Part shown: piece after piece, positions 1-6,821 of the stretch | Layout of the letters: each line of letters opens with the position of its first letter | Position numbering within the stretch: position 1 is the first letter of the stretch | Assembly (NCBI GenBank): GCA_946887345.1 | Contig: CAMPKR010000056.1 | Span: forward strand, 1 to 10,585 | Origin: an uncultured Bacteroidota bacterium | GTDB lineage: Bacteria > Bacteroidota > Bacteroidia > Chitinophagales > Chitinophagaceae | Direction of reading: 5' to 3' | Length of the DNA stretch: 10,585 nt | The notes under the pieces: generated by a model | What the model was told of the DNA's origin: nothing | Seen by the model: only the letters and a program-made list of their open reading frames with translations | Databases searched by the model: none | Position numbers and translations under genes: made by a program

Positions 1-54
1 CGGCATACGAGATGTAGAGAGGTCTCGTGGGCTCGGAGTGTGTATAAGAGACAG
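1..54 (+). other. Illumina Nextera P7/i7 adapter (non-genomic)
   Basis: Bases 1-13 match the 3' end of the Illumina P7 flow-cell oligo. Bases 14-21 (GTAGAGAG) match the Nextera i7 index N707. Bases 22-36 are the Nextera read-2 linker. Bases 37-54 are the Tn5 mosaic end, lacking the third base of the usual 19-mer. The segment is library-construction sequence left on the contig end. Biological sequence begins at 55. Confidence 0.98.
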
Positions 55-332
55 ATGTATTGGATATCGGTGGTAAAAAGGTCTACATTTCCGGCGATAC
101 AGAGGATATCCCCGAAATGCGTAAATTGAAGGATATTGACCTCGCTTTTGTATGCATGAACCTGCCGTACACCATGGATATCAACCAGGCCGCATCTGCC
201 GTACTCGAATTCAAGCCGGGTATAGTGTACCCCTATCATCATCGCGGGCAGGACATCAACGTTTTCAAAAAACTGGTGAACGAGGGCAACAAAAAAATAG
301 AGGTAAGGACACGGAATTGGTATCCCCAATAG
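55..332 (+). CDS. MBL-fold metallo-hydrolase, C-terminal fragment
   Basis: This is the last roughly 92 codons of a metallo-beta-lactamase-fold hydrolase. The reading frame is open back to the adapter junction, and the first whole codon is at 57, so the 5' part is missing because the contig ends, not because the gene is broken. Visible features are the strand and metal-ligand segment VYISGDTEDIPEM, where the Asp of SGDT is the expected bridging metal ligand, and the late YPYHHRG segment, whose His fits the last zinc ligand. This pattern resembles the UlaG/YcbL-like group of small (about 230-260 residue) MBL hydrolases of Bacteroidota. The N-terminal HxHxDH motif lies outside the window, and the substrate cannot be inferred. 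The stop overlaps the probable start of the S41 peptidase by 16 bases, which suggests co-transcription and possibly translational coupling. Confidence 0.85.
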
Positions 333-1774
333 CCCGTTTCATATTGGTATTCTTTTTCCTGTTCACAGGCAATGCCAAAGCACAGCCCACTGCTGGCTTC
401 ACTCAGCAGCTCGATCCGGTAAAGGCCCGGGAAGATATCTTGTTGCTAAAGAGCATCTTAGAAGAAGCAAATACGACGCTCTACTACTACACCTCAAAGA
501 AGAAAGTCGACAAAGCTTTCACCAAAGCGCTTGAAGGCATGAAGGATTCCGTCACCTACAATGGTTTCATTGCCGCCGTTTCCTCTATCATGCACACCAT
601 CTCCTGCGGTCATAGCGGTTGGGATCATTCTGCCGTCTACAAGGAATACCGGGCTAAAAACGAAAAATTTCTGCCCTTTGATGTCCTGATCATTTCCGGA
701 CGCTATTACCTGGTCCGCGATTATTCCCTGGAGCAAACTATACCTCAGTTTGCCGAGATAACCTCAATTAACGGACAGGCTGTAAGGACGCTAACCAAAC
801 GACTCACCCCGCACATGTACAGCGATGGATATGCCAACACAGGCAGCAGCACCGAAATAGCAGCCAACCTTCGCATGGCCTATTCAAATTTCATCGCTAA
901 ACCCGGCAGCTTTAAGATCACCTATAAGCCTAAGCCTAACTCTCTTTACCGTATAGAAGAGCTGAGAGCGCTTTCACTACCGGAAATCGATTCTATCAGG
1001 AAAACCCGCTATGGCGCTGATGAAGGCCTCCGTGTGCCTCTGCGTATCAATATAATAGACTCTATCGGCGCCGCTGTTTTTACGGCAAAAACCTTCAGCA
1101 ACCAACATATACAAAACGCTAACCGAGATTTCATCTCCTTCACCGACTCTGCATTCTCTGTTCTTCAGAGTAAAGGATTAAAAAACCTGGTTATCGATCT
1201 CCGTGGCAATCGCGGTGGCTGGACAGCCAACGGGAAATACCTCTTCTCTCATTTCATCGATACACCTACTCCCTATATCAAAAGAGTCTATACTCAGAAA
1301 TATAAGGACTACTCATTCGCACCACTCATAACAGAAGAAGCAGGCTACCTCGATACAATGAAACTGGAACCTAACAAAGAAGGCTTCTACGAATGGACCA
1401 ATAACCCGAATCTCATCGCAATTCCTGCACATCGTTATCAGGGCAGTGTCTACATACTTATGGATGCCTTTACCCGTTCTGCAGCTTCTGTGTTTTGTGC
1501 ATTAATGAAAGAACATACCAATGCCCTTTTTATAGGGGAAGAGACCTCTGCCTCCCAGAGCGGCACCAATGGCATGGTCAATTATATCAAATTACCCTAC
1601 ACTGGTGTTCCTTACCACTTCAGCACCGCCCGCTACGATTTCAATATCAGCAAACCGAAAAATCACAAAGGCATAATCCCCGATTTTGAGGTTCAACCGG
1701 ATTGGGAGAGCGTTAGTACTAACGACGATAAGGTGATGCAAGCAACAATGAAATTGATAACAACAGGGCACTGA
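317..1774 (+). CDS. Secreted S41-family peptidase
   Basis: This is a probable exported serine peptidase of family S41 (C-terminal-processing/tricorn type). I place the start at TTG 317, giving 485 residues. It puts a short positive N-terminus, a hydrophobic run (FILVFFFLF) and a signal-peptidase-I-like site (AKA-Q, about residues 20-23) at the front. In-frame codons further upstream lie deep inside the MBL gene and would bury the signal peptide. Going along the protein there is a GH motif in ISCGHSG (His99), a PDZ-like segment (FAEITSINGQAV), the S41 core strand LRGNRGG (about 295-301), the probable nucleophile Ser388 in TRSAAS, and IGEET (406-410), whose Glu matches the S41 subgroup that has no catalytic Lys there. 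Location is periplasm or cell surface. The substrate is unknown. The family call is firm; the start is less so because no ATG is available. Confidence 0.88.
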   Translation: MVSPIARFILVFFFLFTGNAKAQPTAGFTQQLDPVKAREDILLLKSILEEANTTLYYYTSKKKVDKAFTKALEGMKDSVTYNGFIAAVSSIMHTISCGHSGWDHSAVYKEYRAKNEKFLPFDVLIISGRYYLVRDYSLEQTIPQFAEITSINGQAVRTLTKRLTPHMYSDGYANTGSSTEIAANLRMAYSNFIAKPGSFKITYKPKPNSLYRIEELRALSLPEIDSIRKTRYGADEGLRVPLRINIIDSIGAAVFTAKTFSNQHIQNANRDFISFTDSAFSVLQSKGLKNLVIDLRGNRGGWTANGKYLFSHFIDTPTPYIKRVYTQKYKDYSFAPLITEEAGYLDTMKLEPNKEGFYEWTNNPNLIAIPAHRYQGSVYILMDAFTRSAASVFCALMKEHTNALFIGEETSASQSGTNGMVNYIKLPYTGVPYHFSTARYDFNISKPKNHKGIIPDFEVQPDWESVSTNDDKVMQATMKLITTGH

Positions 1775-1786
1775 TCATCATCAGTG
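1769..1786 (+). terminator. Small hairpin over the S41 stop codon
   Basis: A perfect 7-base stem (CACTGAT with ATCAGTG) and a 4-base loop span the peptidase stop codon. No U-run follows, so it is not a typical intrinsic terminator. It could help stop transcription or protect the mRNA 3' end, or be chance. Confidence 0.25.
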
Positions 1787-1891
1787 AAATAGATGCTCCG
1801 TATCATTCTTTCCAACACCATCATCAGCTAATTTTATCTTATATTGCTCACCTTGGCACTTTCTTTTAGTGTCTCATACAAACTACTCTTT

Positions 1892-2383
1892 ATGGCAACA
1901 AAGAAATCTGCGACTAAGAAAAACCAGATCGGCTTGGACCCCAGCAAAACAAAGCAGTTAGCCGACAAATTGAATATACTGCTGGCCAATTACCAGTTGT
2001 TTTACATCAATGCCCGTGGCTTTCACTGGAACATCAAGGGCTCCAAATTCTTCGAGCTGCATGTTAAGTTTGAAGAACTTTACAACAATGCACTTATTAA
2101 GATAGATGAGATTGCAGAACGCGTACTCACCCTCGGTCATACACCTTTGCATACTTTCACTTCTTATGTGAAGAACTCTACTATCAAAGAGATAACCAAT
2201 GAATCAGACGGTACTGCCTGCGTAGAGGATGTCGTGAACAGCTTTGCTATACTCCTGGAAATAGAAAGGGAAATACTGCACCTCTCAGCTGATGCAGATG
2301 ACGAGGGTACCAACTCTCTTATGAGCGACTATATCCGCGAACAGGAAAAATTGGTTTGGATGTACTCTTCTTTCCTGAAATAG
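1892..2383 (+). CDS. dps: Dps-family ferritin-like protein
   Basis: This encodes a 163-residue DNA-protection-during-starvation protein, a dodecameric mini-ferritin that oxidises Fe(II) with peroxide, stores the iron and often binds DNA. The ferroxidase signature is complete: His45-Trp46 in GFHWNIKG, His57 in FFELH, and Asp72 and Glu76 in the segment IDEIAER. These correspond to the inter-subunit iron ligands of E. coli Dps. The Lys-rich N-terminus (MATKKSATKK) suits DNA contact. The ATG at 1892 is chosen because the frame upstream has only a TTG at 1844, which would add a 16-residue extension unlike the family. There is no obvious Shine-Dalgarno site. A 12-base gap separates it from the YwbE gene. 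Control by a peroxide regulator is usual for the family, but I see no operator that I can name. Confidence 0.96.
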   Translation: MATKKSATKKNQIGLDPSKTKQLADKLNILLANYQLFYINARGFHWNIKGSKFFELHVKFEELYNNALIKIDEIAERVLTLGHTPLHTFTSYVKNSTIKEITNESDGTACVEDVVNSFAILLEIEREILHLSADADDEGTNSLMSDYIREQEKLVWMYSSFLK

Positions 2384-2391
2384 TATTTTTG
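2384..2391 (+). promoter_or_regulatory. Bacteroidota -7 element (TAnnTTTG) before ywbE
   Basis: TATTTTTG matches the TAnnTTTG -7 consensus of the Bacteroidota primary sigma factor. It sits 4 bases before ATG 2396, so the transcript would begin at or very near the start codon. No convincing -33 TTG lies at the usual spacing, so this may be a weak internal promoter. The gene could also be read through from dps. Confidence 0.5.
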
Positions 2392-2395
2392 CGGC

Positions 2396-2599
2396 ATGAG
2401 CGGACAAAACAGGGCAGACATATATCCCGGACTGGAGGTAGCAATAATATTGAAGAAAGACCAGCGCAGCGGCAAAAAAACAATAGGCATAGTAAAAGAC
2501 CTGCTCACCTCAGCGCCCTATCACTCCCGCGGCATAAAAGTAAGACTCGAAGATGGCCAGATCGGCCGCGTCACTGAAATCCTCGGAGACCCGGAATAA
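2396..2599 (+). CDS. YwbE family protein
   Basis: This small 67-residue protein is of the YwbE type (DUF2196, about 60-70 residues in other bacteria). The opening SGQNRADIYPGLEVAI, the Lys-rich segment KKDQRSGKKTIGIVKDLLT and the closing IKVRLEDGQIGRVTEI are the recognisable family pattern. The repeated Gly and beta-strand-like pattern suggests a small barrel fold, possibly KOW/SH3-like, which is inference. There is no signal peptide or membrane segment, so it is cytoplasmic. The function is not established. It starts 12 bases after the dps stop and is followed on the same strand by a hairpin-rich repeat. It lies convergent with the FAD dehydrogenase gene. Confidence 0.9.
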   Translation: MSGQNRADIYPGLEVAIILKKDQRSGKKTIGIVKDLLTSAPYHSRGIKVRLEDGQIGRVTEILGDPE

Positions 2600-2620
2600 T
2601 AAAAAGAAAATAAAGAACTA

Positions 2621-2693
2621 TCCTCCTGGCAGGGAGGAGTGCCGGAATTCAACGCGAAGTTTGAATTTCGGCTGGGGTGGGAAACACAGCGAC
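2621..2693 (+). repeat. Dispersed two-hairpin intergenic repeat, copy A
   Basis: The element begins with hairpin 1 (TCCTCC 2621-2626 with GGAGGA 2633-2638). Hairpin 2 is a 12-base stem, 2641-2652 with 2661-2672, containing one G-T pair. The tail ggggtgggaaacacagcgac occupies 2674-2693. Its first 18 bases from 2622 and its last 20 bases are identical to the element at the right edge of the window, but the central palindrome differs. It lies between convergent genes (YwbE + and FAD dehydrogenase -), where the hairpins may also act as a transcription stop. The GC-rich stretch 2691-2706 may extend the element. Confidence 0.85.
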
Positions 2694-2734
2694 CGGGCCG
2701 CTCGCCCAAACACAACAACGAACTACCTTAACAA

Positions 2735-2758
2735 TTGAGTCATTGAGCTATTGAGCCA
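2735..2758 (+). repeat. 8-bp tandem repeat (TTGAGYHA x3)
   Basis: Three adjacent 8-base units, ttgagtca, ttgagcta and ttgagcca, run from 2735 to 2758. The array overlaps the stop codon (2748-2750) and the last codons of the FAD dehydrogenase on the opposite strand. Confidence 0.75.
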
Positions 2759-4301
2759 TTACGCATTGATAAGCGCACCTCTCCCCGTCTATCGCCGCGG
2801 AAACAATACCGCCTGCATACCCCGCCCCTTCAGCACAAGGATAAAGACCTTTTATGTGCGTATGTTGCAATGTCTCCTTGTCCCTTGGTATTCTTACCGG
2901 AGAGCTTGTCCGCGACTCTGTAGCAACCAATATGGCCTCATTGGTATAGTAGCCCTTCATCTTCTTACCAAAATCCACCACCGCCTGCTTCAGTGCATTG
3001 TTCACCTCCACCGGCAGCACGTCCTTTATGGCCGCACTATGCACTCCCGGCAGGTAAGAACAGTTCGGCAGGCTCTGCGATATTTTATCTACTGTAAAGT
3101 CCACCATCCGCTGCGCAGGCGCAACTAATTTACCTCCACCCTCTTTAAAGGCCTTCTGCTCCACCATCTGCTGAAACTTCATCCCCGCCAGTGGACCTGT
3201 AAAACCGTACTTAGCAAAATCCTTTTCATCCACCGCAACCACCGTACCTGAATTCGCATAGGGGTTATTCCGCTTACTCGGGGACCAGCCATTCACAACT
3301 ATCTCACCCGGACTGGTTGCAGCTGGCGCAATAATCCCGCCCGGGCACATACAGAAAGAGAATACTCCCCTGCCATATTCCTGCGCCACCAGCGAATAAC
3401 TCGCAGGAGGCAGGAAAGGATCTCGAACAGTGCAGTGATACTGTGCCTGGTCAACCAGCAGCTGCGGATGCTCTATCCGCACACCAAGTGCAAACGGTTT
3501 ACATTCTACTTCTATCTTCTTGCTATGCAGCAATTCAAATATATCTCTCGCTGAATGCCCTGTAGCCAGTATCACACTTTTGCACTCTATCGTGGTTCCA
3601 TCAGAAGTCTTCACACCTTTTACTTTATCACCATCCAGCAGTATGTCAATAAGCTTCGTATCAAACCTCACCTCACCACCACATTCAATAATGGCATCCC
3701 GCATCGCAGTAATTATATGTGGCAACTTATTGGTCCCTATATGCGGATGCGCTTCATATAGTATATTCTTGTCAGCACCAAAGTGATGGAAAAGCTGCAA
3801 TACTCTTTGCACGTTCCCCCGCTTGGTAGAACGGGTGTATAGCTTACCATCACTATAAGTACCGGCCCCACCCTCACCAAAGCAGTAGTTAGATTCCGGG
3901 TTCACCACACCCTCCTTATTCATCGCTGCCAGGTCACGTCTGCGGCTGCGCACATCCTTACCCCGCTCCAGTATTATGGGCTTGTATCCCAGCTGTATCA
4001 GCTTCAGCGCAGCAAATATCCCCGCTGGCCCCGCACCCACTATCACCACATGAGGTGCATTACTCACATTCTGCAATTCAGGGTCGAATGGCGCTTCCTC
4101 CTTAGCCGGTTCATCAATAAATAGTTCTGCTTGTATCTGTATGCGAGGCTGCTTAGCCCTCGCATCTATAGAGCGTTTCAGGATTTTATATCCTGTCACC
4201 CGCTTCATCGGTATATCGGCCTCCAGGGCCAGGTACCTTTTTATGTCTCGCTCATCAGCCGCATTCTCCGGCGTGAGCATAATAGAAATATTCTTTATCA
4301 T
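2748..4301 (-). CDS. FAD-dependent dehydrogenase (COG2509 type)
   Basis: This predicted cytoplasmic flavoprotein has 517 residues, usual for the COG2509 'uncharacterised FAD-dependent dehydrogenase' group. An N-terminal domain of about 80 residues precedes the Rossmann dinucleotide motif GAGPAG (89-94), followed by the acidic ribose-binding segment ILERG (about 110-114). The family-typical CFGEGGAGTYSDGKL segment lies at about 140-154, a second nucleotide-binding strand ATGHSARD sits mid-protein, and the C-terminal FAD-contact motif is AEGAGYAGGI. There is no signal peptide or membrane helix. The reaction and substrate are not established for the family. The gene is downstream of dsbD on the same strand but separated from it by a strong terminator and a repeat, so it is probably transcribed separately. 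ATG 4301 is used; an in-frame ATG seven codons later is possible. The last codons overlap an 8-bp tandem repeat. Confidence 0.92.
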   Translation of the reverse strand: MIKNISIMLTPENAADERDIKRYLALEADIPMKRVTGYKILKRSIDARAKQPRIQIQAELFIDEPAKEEAPFDPELQNVSNAPHVVIVGAGPAGIFAALKLIQLGYKPIILERGKDVRSRRRDLAAMNKEGVVNPESNYCFGEGGAGTYSDGKLYTRSTKRGNVQRVLQLFHHFGADKNILYEAHPHIGTNKLPHIITAMRDAIIECGGEVRFDTKLIDILLDGDKVKGVKTSDGTTIECKSVILATGHSARDIFELLHSKKIEVECKPFALGVRIEHPQLLVDQAQYHCTVRDPFLPPASYSLVAQEYGRGVFSFCMCPGGIIAPAATSPGEIVVNGWSPSKRNNPYANSGTVVAVDEKDFAKYGFTGPLAGMKFQQMVEQKAFKEGGGKLVAPAQRMVDFTVDKISQSLPNCSYLPGVHSAAIKDVLPVEVNNALKQAVVDFGKKMKGYYTNEAILVATESRTSSPVRIPRDKETLQHTHIKGLYPCAEGAGYAGGIVSAAIDGERCAYQCVMAQ

Positions 4302-4348
4302 CCTGCGTCAGGTTTTTATCCTAAAAGCAATTGTTACAGCAAATTTTC

Positions 4349-4378
4349 AAAAAACTCCCCTCCTGTTTCTAGGAGGGG
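4349..4378 (-). terminator. Intrinsic terminator of dsbD
   Basis: Read on the - strand, CCCCTCCT (4378-4371) pairs perfectly with AGGAGGGG (4364-4357) across a 6-base loop. This is followed by AG and six U (4354-4349). It lies about 66 bases beyond the dsbD stop and is formed by the first hairpin of repeat copy B. Confidence 0.88.
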
Positions 4379-4443
4379 TGGCCCGCAAAGCCTTGTGCGT
4401 AGCCGGGCCGGGGAGGTCCACAGCATTGGGACCTCGCGAACTC
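4357..4443. repeat. Hairpin-rich intergenic repeat, copy B (related)
   Basis: Three inverted repeats lie in a row in the dsbD-FAD dehydrogenase gap. The first is CCCCTCCT/AGGAGGGG (4357-4364 with 4371-4378). The second is GGCCCG/CGGGCC (4380-4385 with 4404-4409). The third is GAGGTCC/GGACCTC (4413-4419 with 4429-4435). The first hairpin and the following 'ggggtgg' resemble copies A and C, while the rest differs. It is much more GC-rich than nearby intergenic DNA. It is probably a related but distinct dispersed element; membership of the same family is inference. Confidence 0.6.
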
Positions 4444-6591
4444 CTACGGATTCCTCTTCCTAAACTCTTCCTTTACCCTATCCAAATGCTCCACAAACTT
4501 CGCCACATTCGGATCATAGGGATAACCACCTTCTACCAGCTTATTGCCATTCTCGTCTACAAAAAAGTAAAACGGCTGTGAGTTAGAGTTGAACTTTGTC
4601 GCTTGTATATCTTCGTTCTTATCCCCTACCGTCACCACGTCAGAACCTAGTATCTGCGAGTAATACTGCTCATTCTCCGGCAGGTCTCTTTTATCATAGT
4701 CACAGTACAGCGAGGCAATAATAAAATCTTCCTTCAGTCGCTTCATCACCTCTGGGCTCGACCACACCTGCGACTCCATCTTGCGGCAATTCACGCAGTT
4801 GATGCCGGTAAAGTCGAGCATCACGGGCTTCTTGAGTTTCTTCGACGCTGCCAACGCTTCATCGTATTCAAAGAAAGTAATCAAGCCAAACTTACGCACT
4901 ATCTCAGGCTCATATATCTTCATCTCTTCTGCATACTTTACCGGCCTTACATCACCCAGTGCGCTTGAACTGTGTCCGCCGGAACTATTGCCGTTATCAG
5001 CCCCCAGCACAAAATCCTGCGTACCCATCGGCGGAACGAACTGGCTCATACCGTTCAGCGGTGCGCCCCACATACCGGGCAGCAGGTAAACGGAAAAGGA
5101 AAAACAGCTTATTGCTAAAAAGAGTTTAAATATGGAAACGTATTCTTGTCCGTACACATTCTTGGCATCAGCATCGTCATGAGAGAACTTCAGTTTACCC
5201 AACAGGTAGAAGCCCAGCAGCACAAAGATCACTATCCATAATGCAATGAAGATTTCTCTGTCCAACAGGCGCCAGCCCATGGCCAGGTCTGCATTAGAAA
5301 GAAATTTCAATGCCAGTGCCAATTCTAAAAAGCCGAGTGTCACTTTCACCTGGTTCAGCCAGCCACCCGAGGCAGCAAGCTTGTTCAACATTCCCGGGAA
5401 TACGGCAAACAAAGCAAATGGCAATGCCAGCCCTATAGAAAAACCGAACATACCTACAGCCGGTCCTGTTACACCACCTCCGCCCGCTGCTACCAGCAGC
5501 GGACCAACTATAGGTCCCGTGCAGGAGAATGACACGATCACCAGCGTCAGTGCCATAAAGAAGATACCGGCAAAGTTCTTCGTGTTTGCTCTTGAGTCTG
5601 TTTTGCTTGTCCACGATGATGGCAGTGTGATCTCAAATGCTCCAAGGAAGGAGATACCAAATATCATGAAGATGACAAAAAATACCAGGTTAGCTATCCA
5701 GTTGGTAGAAAGGTTGTTCAGCGCATTCGCTCCGAATATCGCCGATATAGCAATACCAAACACAGTAAATATGATGATGATGGAAAGCGAATAGTAGATC
5801 GCATTGCGGATACCTTCAGCACGTGTCTTACTCCTCTTGGTAAAAAAGCTCACCGTTATCGGTATCATCGAATACACACACGGTGTCAGCACAGCCGCCA
5901 GCCCGCCTAGGAAGGCAAAGAGAAACAACCAGGCCAATGATTTTTGCTCCTGCTTTTTCTCACTCTTGTCATCCGCATTCATTGCACCACTCCTGGTACT
6001 GTCGTCTGCTGCATTGCCTGCACTACCCGCAGAAGCCGAGCCGCTACCGCCTCCTGTATTTATACTGCTATCGCCTGCACTAGCCGCCGCCACCTTAGCA
6101 CTGTCCTCCGGCGACAGCATAGCAACTGCATCTGTGATGTTAAAACTAAAACTCAGCGTCTTCGAGGTCAGGCATTGGGTACTGTCGCATATCTGCCACT
6201 TATGCTTCCCTGTAACCTTCGTGTTACCGCTTACCTTAACGGATTGTATGAATTGTACTGAGTGCTTATAGTACCTGTTGGTACCAATATCTTCTATCAC
6301 CTCTTTTATCAGCTTACCCTTCTCTTTTATTTTACCATCCGGGGTTACGAGGGGATTTTTATCAAACTTAAATGAAGGTGGCAACAGTCCTTCTATACCC
6401 GGGTTCAGGGAATTGAGGTGAAAGCCATCCTGTATAGTTGCTGTAAATACCAGGTCATACTTATTGTCGCCTGTCTTCTTTACCGAATACGACCACTTGG
6501 TCATATCCTTTATTATCTGTGCATTCGCCCCTAACGAAGCAAACATTCCTAAGAAAAAAACAAGTGCATATTTGAGCACCTTCATAAGCAT
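4444..6591 (-). CDS. dsbD: Thiol:disulfide interchange protein DsbD
   Basis: This 715-residue inner-membrane protein carries electrons from cytoplasmic thioredoxin to the periplasm, keeping periplasmic thiol proteins reduced. All three modules are present. A signal peptide (about 1-25, ending GANA-Q) leads into a periplasmic alpha domain with Cys135 and Cys140 (QICDSTQC). A Gly/Ser/Ala/Asp-rich linker spans about 165-217. Eight membrane segments (about 218-506) carry the redox cysteines Cys238 in LTPCVYSMIP and Cys357 in SFSCTGP. A C-terminal thioredoxin-like domain has CVNC (599-602). All six cysteines of the relay are in place, so it should be functional. The long linker and the extra periplasmic stretch of about 510-560 fit Bacteroidota versions. 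The start could be ATG 6591 or the second ATG at 6585. It has its own upstream region with a hairpin, and ends at an intrinsic terminator. Confidence 0.96.
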   Translation of the reverse strand: MLMKVLKYALVFFLGMFASLGANAQIIKDMTKWSYSVKKTGDNKYDLVFTATIQDGFHLNSLNPGIEGLLPPSFKFDKNPLVTPDGKIKEKGKLIKEVIEDIGTNRYYKHSVQFIQSVKVSGNTKVTGKHKWQICDSTQCLTSKTLSFSFNITDAVAMLSPEDSAKVAAASAGDSSINTGGGSGSASAGSAGNAADDSTRSGAMNADDKSEKKQEQKSLAWLFLFAFLGGLAAVLTPCVYSMIPITVSFFTKRSKTRAEGIRNAIYYSLSIIIIFTVFGIAISAIFGANALNNLSTNWIANLVFFVIFMIFGISFLGAFEITLPSSWTSKTDSRANTKNFAGIFFMALTLVIVSFSCTGPIVGPLLVAAGGGGVTGPAVGMFGFSIGLALPFALFAVFPGMLNKLAASGGWLNQVKVTLGFLELALALKFLSNADLAMGWRLLDREIFIALWIVIFVLLGFYLLGKLKFSHDDADAKNVYGQEYVSIFKLFLAISCFSFSVYLLPGMWGAPLNGMSQFVPPMGTQDFVLGADNGNSSGGHSSSALGDVRPVKYAEEMKIYEPEIVRKFGLITFFEYDEALAASKKLKKPVMLDFTGINCVNCRKMESQVWSSPEVMKRLKEDFIIASLYCDYDKRDLPENEQYYSQILGSDVVTVGDKNEDIQATKFNSNSQPFYFFVDENGNKLVEGGYPYDPNVAKFVEHLDRVKEEFRKRNP

Positions 6592-6656
6592 TACTTTTTG
6601 TGTCCAGATAATTTTACACCTCGTGTTTTCTCACAGTATCCTTCTCCCAGGGTATT

Positions 6657-6677
6657 AAGACCGCTAATATCGGTCTT
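6657..6677. promoter_or_regulatory. Inverted repeat upstream of dsbD
   Basis: AAGACCG and CGGTCTT form a perfect 7-base inverted repeat around a 7-base spacer, 66 bases or more upstream of the dsbD start. The 8-base palindrome GCATATGC (6679-6686) lies beside it. There is no U-run on either strand, so it is not a terminator. It could be an operator or a 5'-leader hairpin. No promoter consensus could be assigned nearby. Confidence 0.35.
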
Positions 6678-6694
6678 CGCATATGCAAGTCTTT

Positions 6695-6726
6695 GTTAAA
6701 AAAAGAAAAGCCTTATCAAAAAGGCT
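6695..6726 (-). terminator. Intrinsic terminator of the purQ operon
   Basis: On the - strand a stem AGCCTT (6726-6721), a 6-base loop and AAGGCT (6714-6709) are followed by TTTCTTTTTTT. It lies about 95 bases past the stop of the DsbD-alpha-like gene and separates that operon from dsbD. Confidence 0.85.
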
Positions 6727-6821
6727 CCTGCTCACTCACGATGCCAATGTGCAACAAATGTTTATTCTCTTACACGTCAATGCCAGGCTAATCCTTTAAT
6801 CTCCCCAAATCCCGGTACTGG

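Noticed and set aside
37..54. A Tn5 mosaic-end-like sequence as a sign of a natural Tn5/IS50 insertion
   Set aside because: It is joined to the Nextera linker, a known i7 index and P7 sequence, so it is library adapter and not a natural transposon end.
152..316. N-terminal extension of the S41 peptidase back to an ATG at 152
   Set aside because: It lies wholly within the MBL hydrolase gene in another frame, resembles no family, and would place the signal peptide internally.
1844..1891. Upstream TTG start for Dps
   Set aside because: It adds 16 residues unlike Dps N-termini, while ATG 1892 opens with the expected Lys-rich tail.
2621..2693. CRISPR array or insertion sequence
   Set aside because: There are only two well-matched copies about 8 kb apart with no spacers, and no transposase is encoded nearby.
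3520..3786. + strand open frames opposite the FAD dehydrogenase
   Set aside because: They are reverse-strand shadows of a conserved flavoprotein with no independent start signal or recognisable product.
5246..5794. Long + strand open frame opposite dsbD (182 codons)
   Set aside because: It is antisense to conserved DsbD membrane segments, has low-complexity Pro/Ala/Ser content, and shows no family pattern.
6727..6821. Possible small gene or RNA between the operon terminator and the DsbD-alpha stop
   Set aside because: No open frame of note and no convincing structure; it reads as the 3' untranslated end of the operon.
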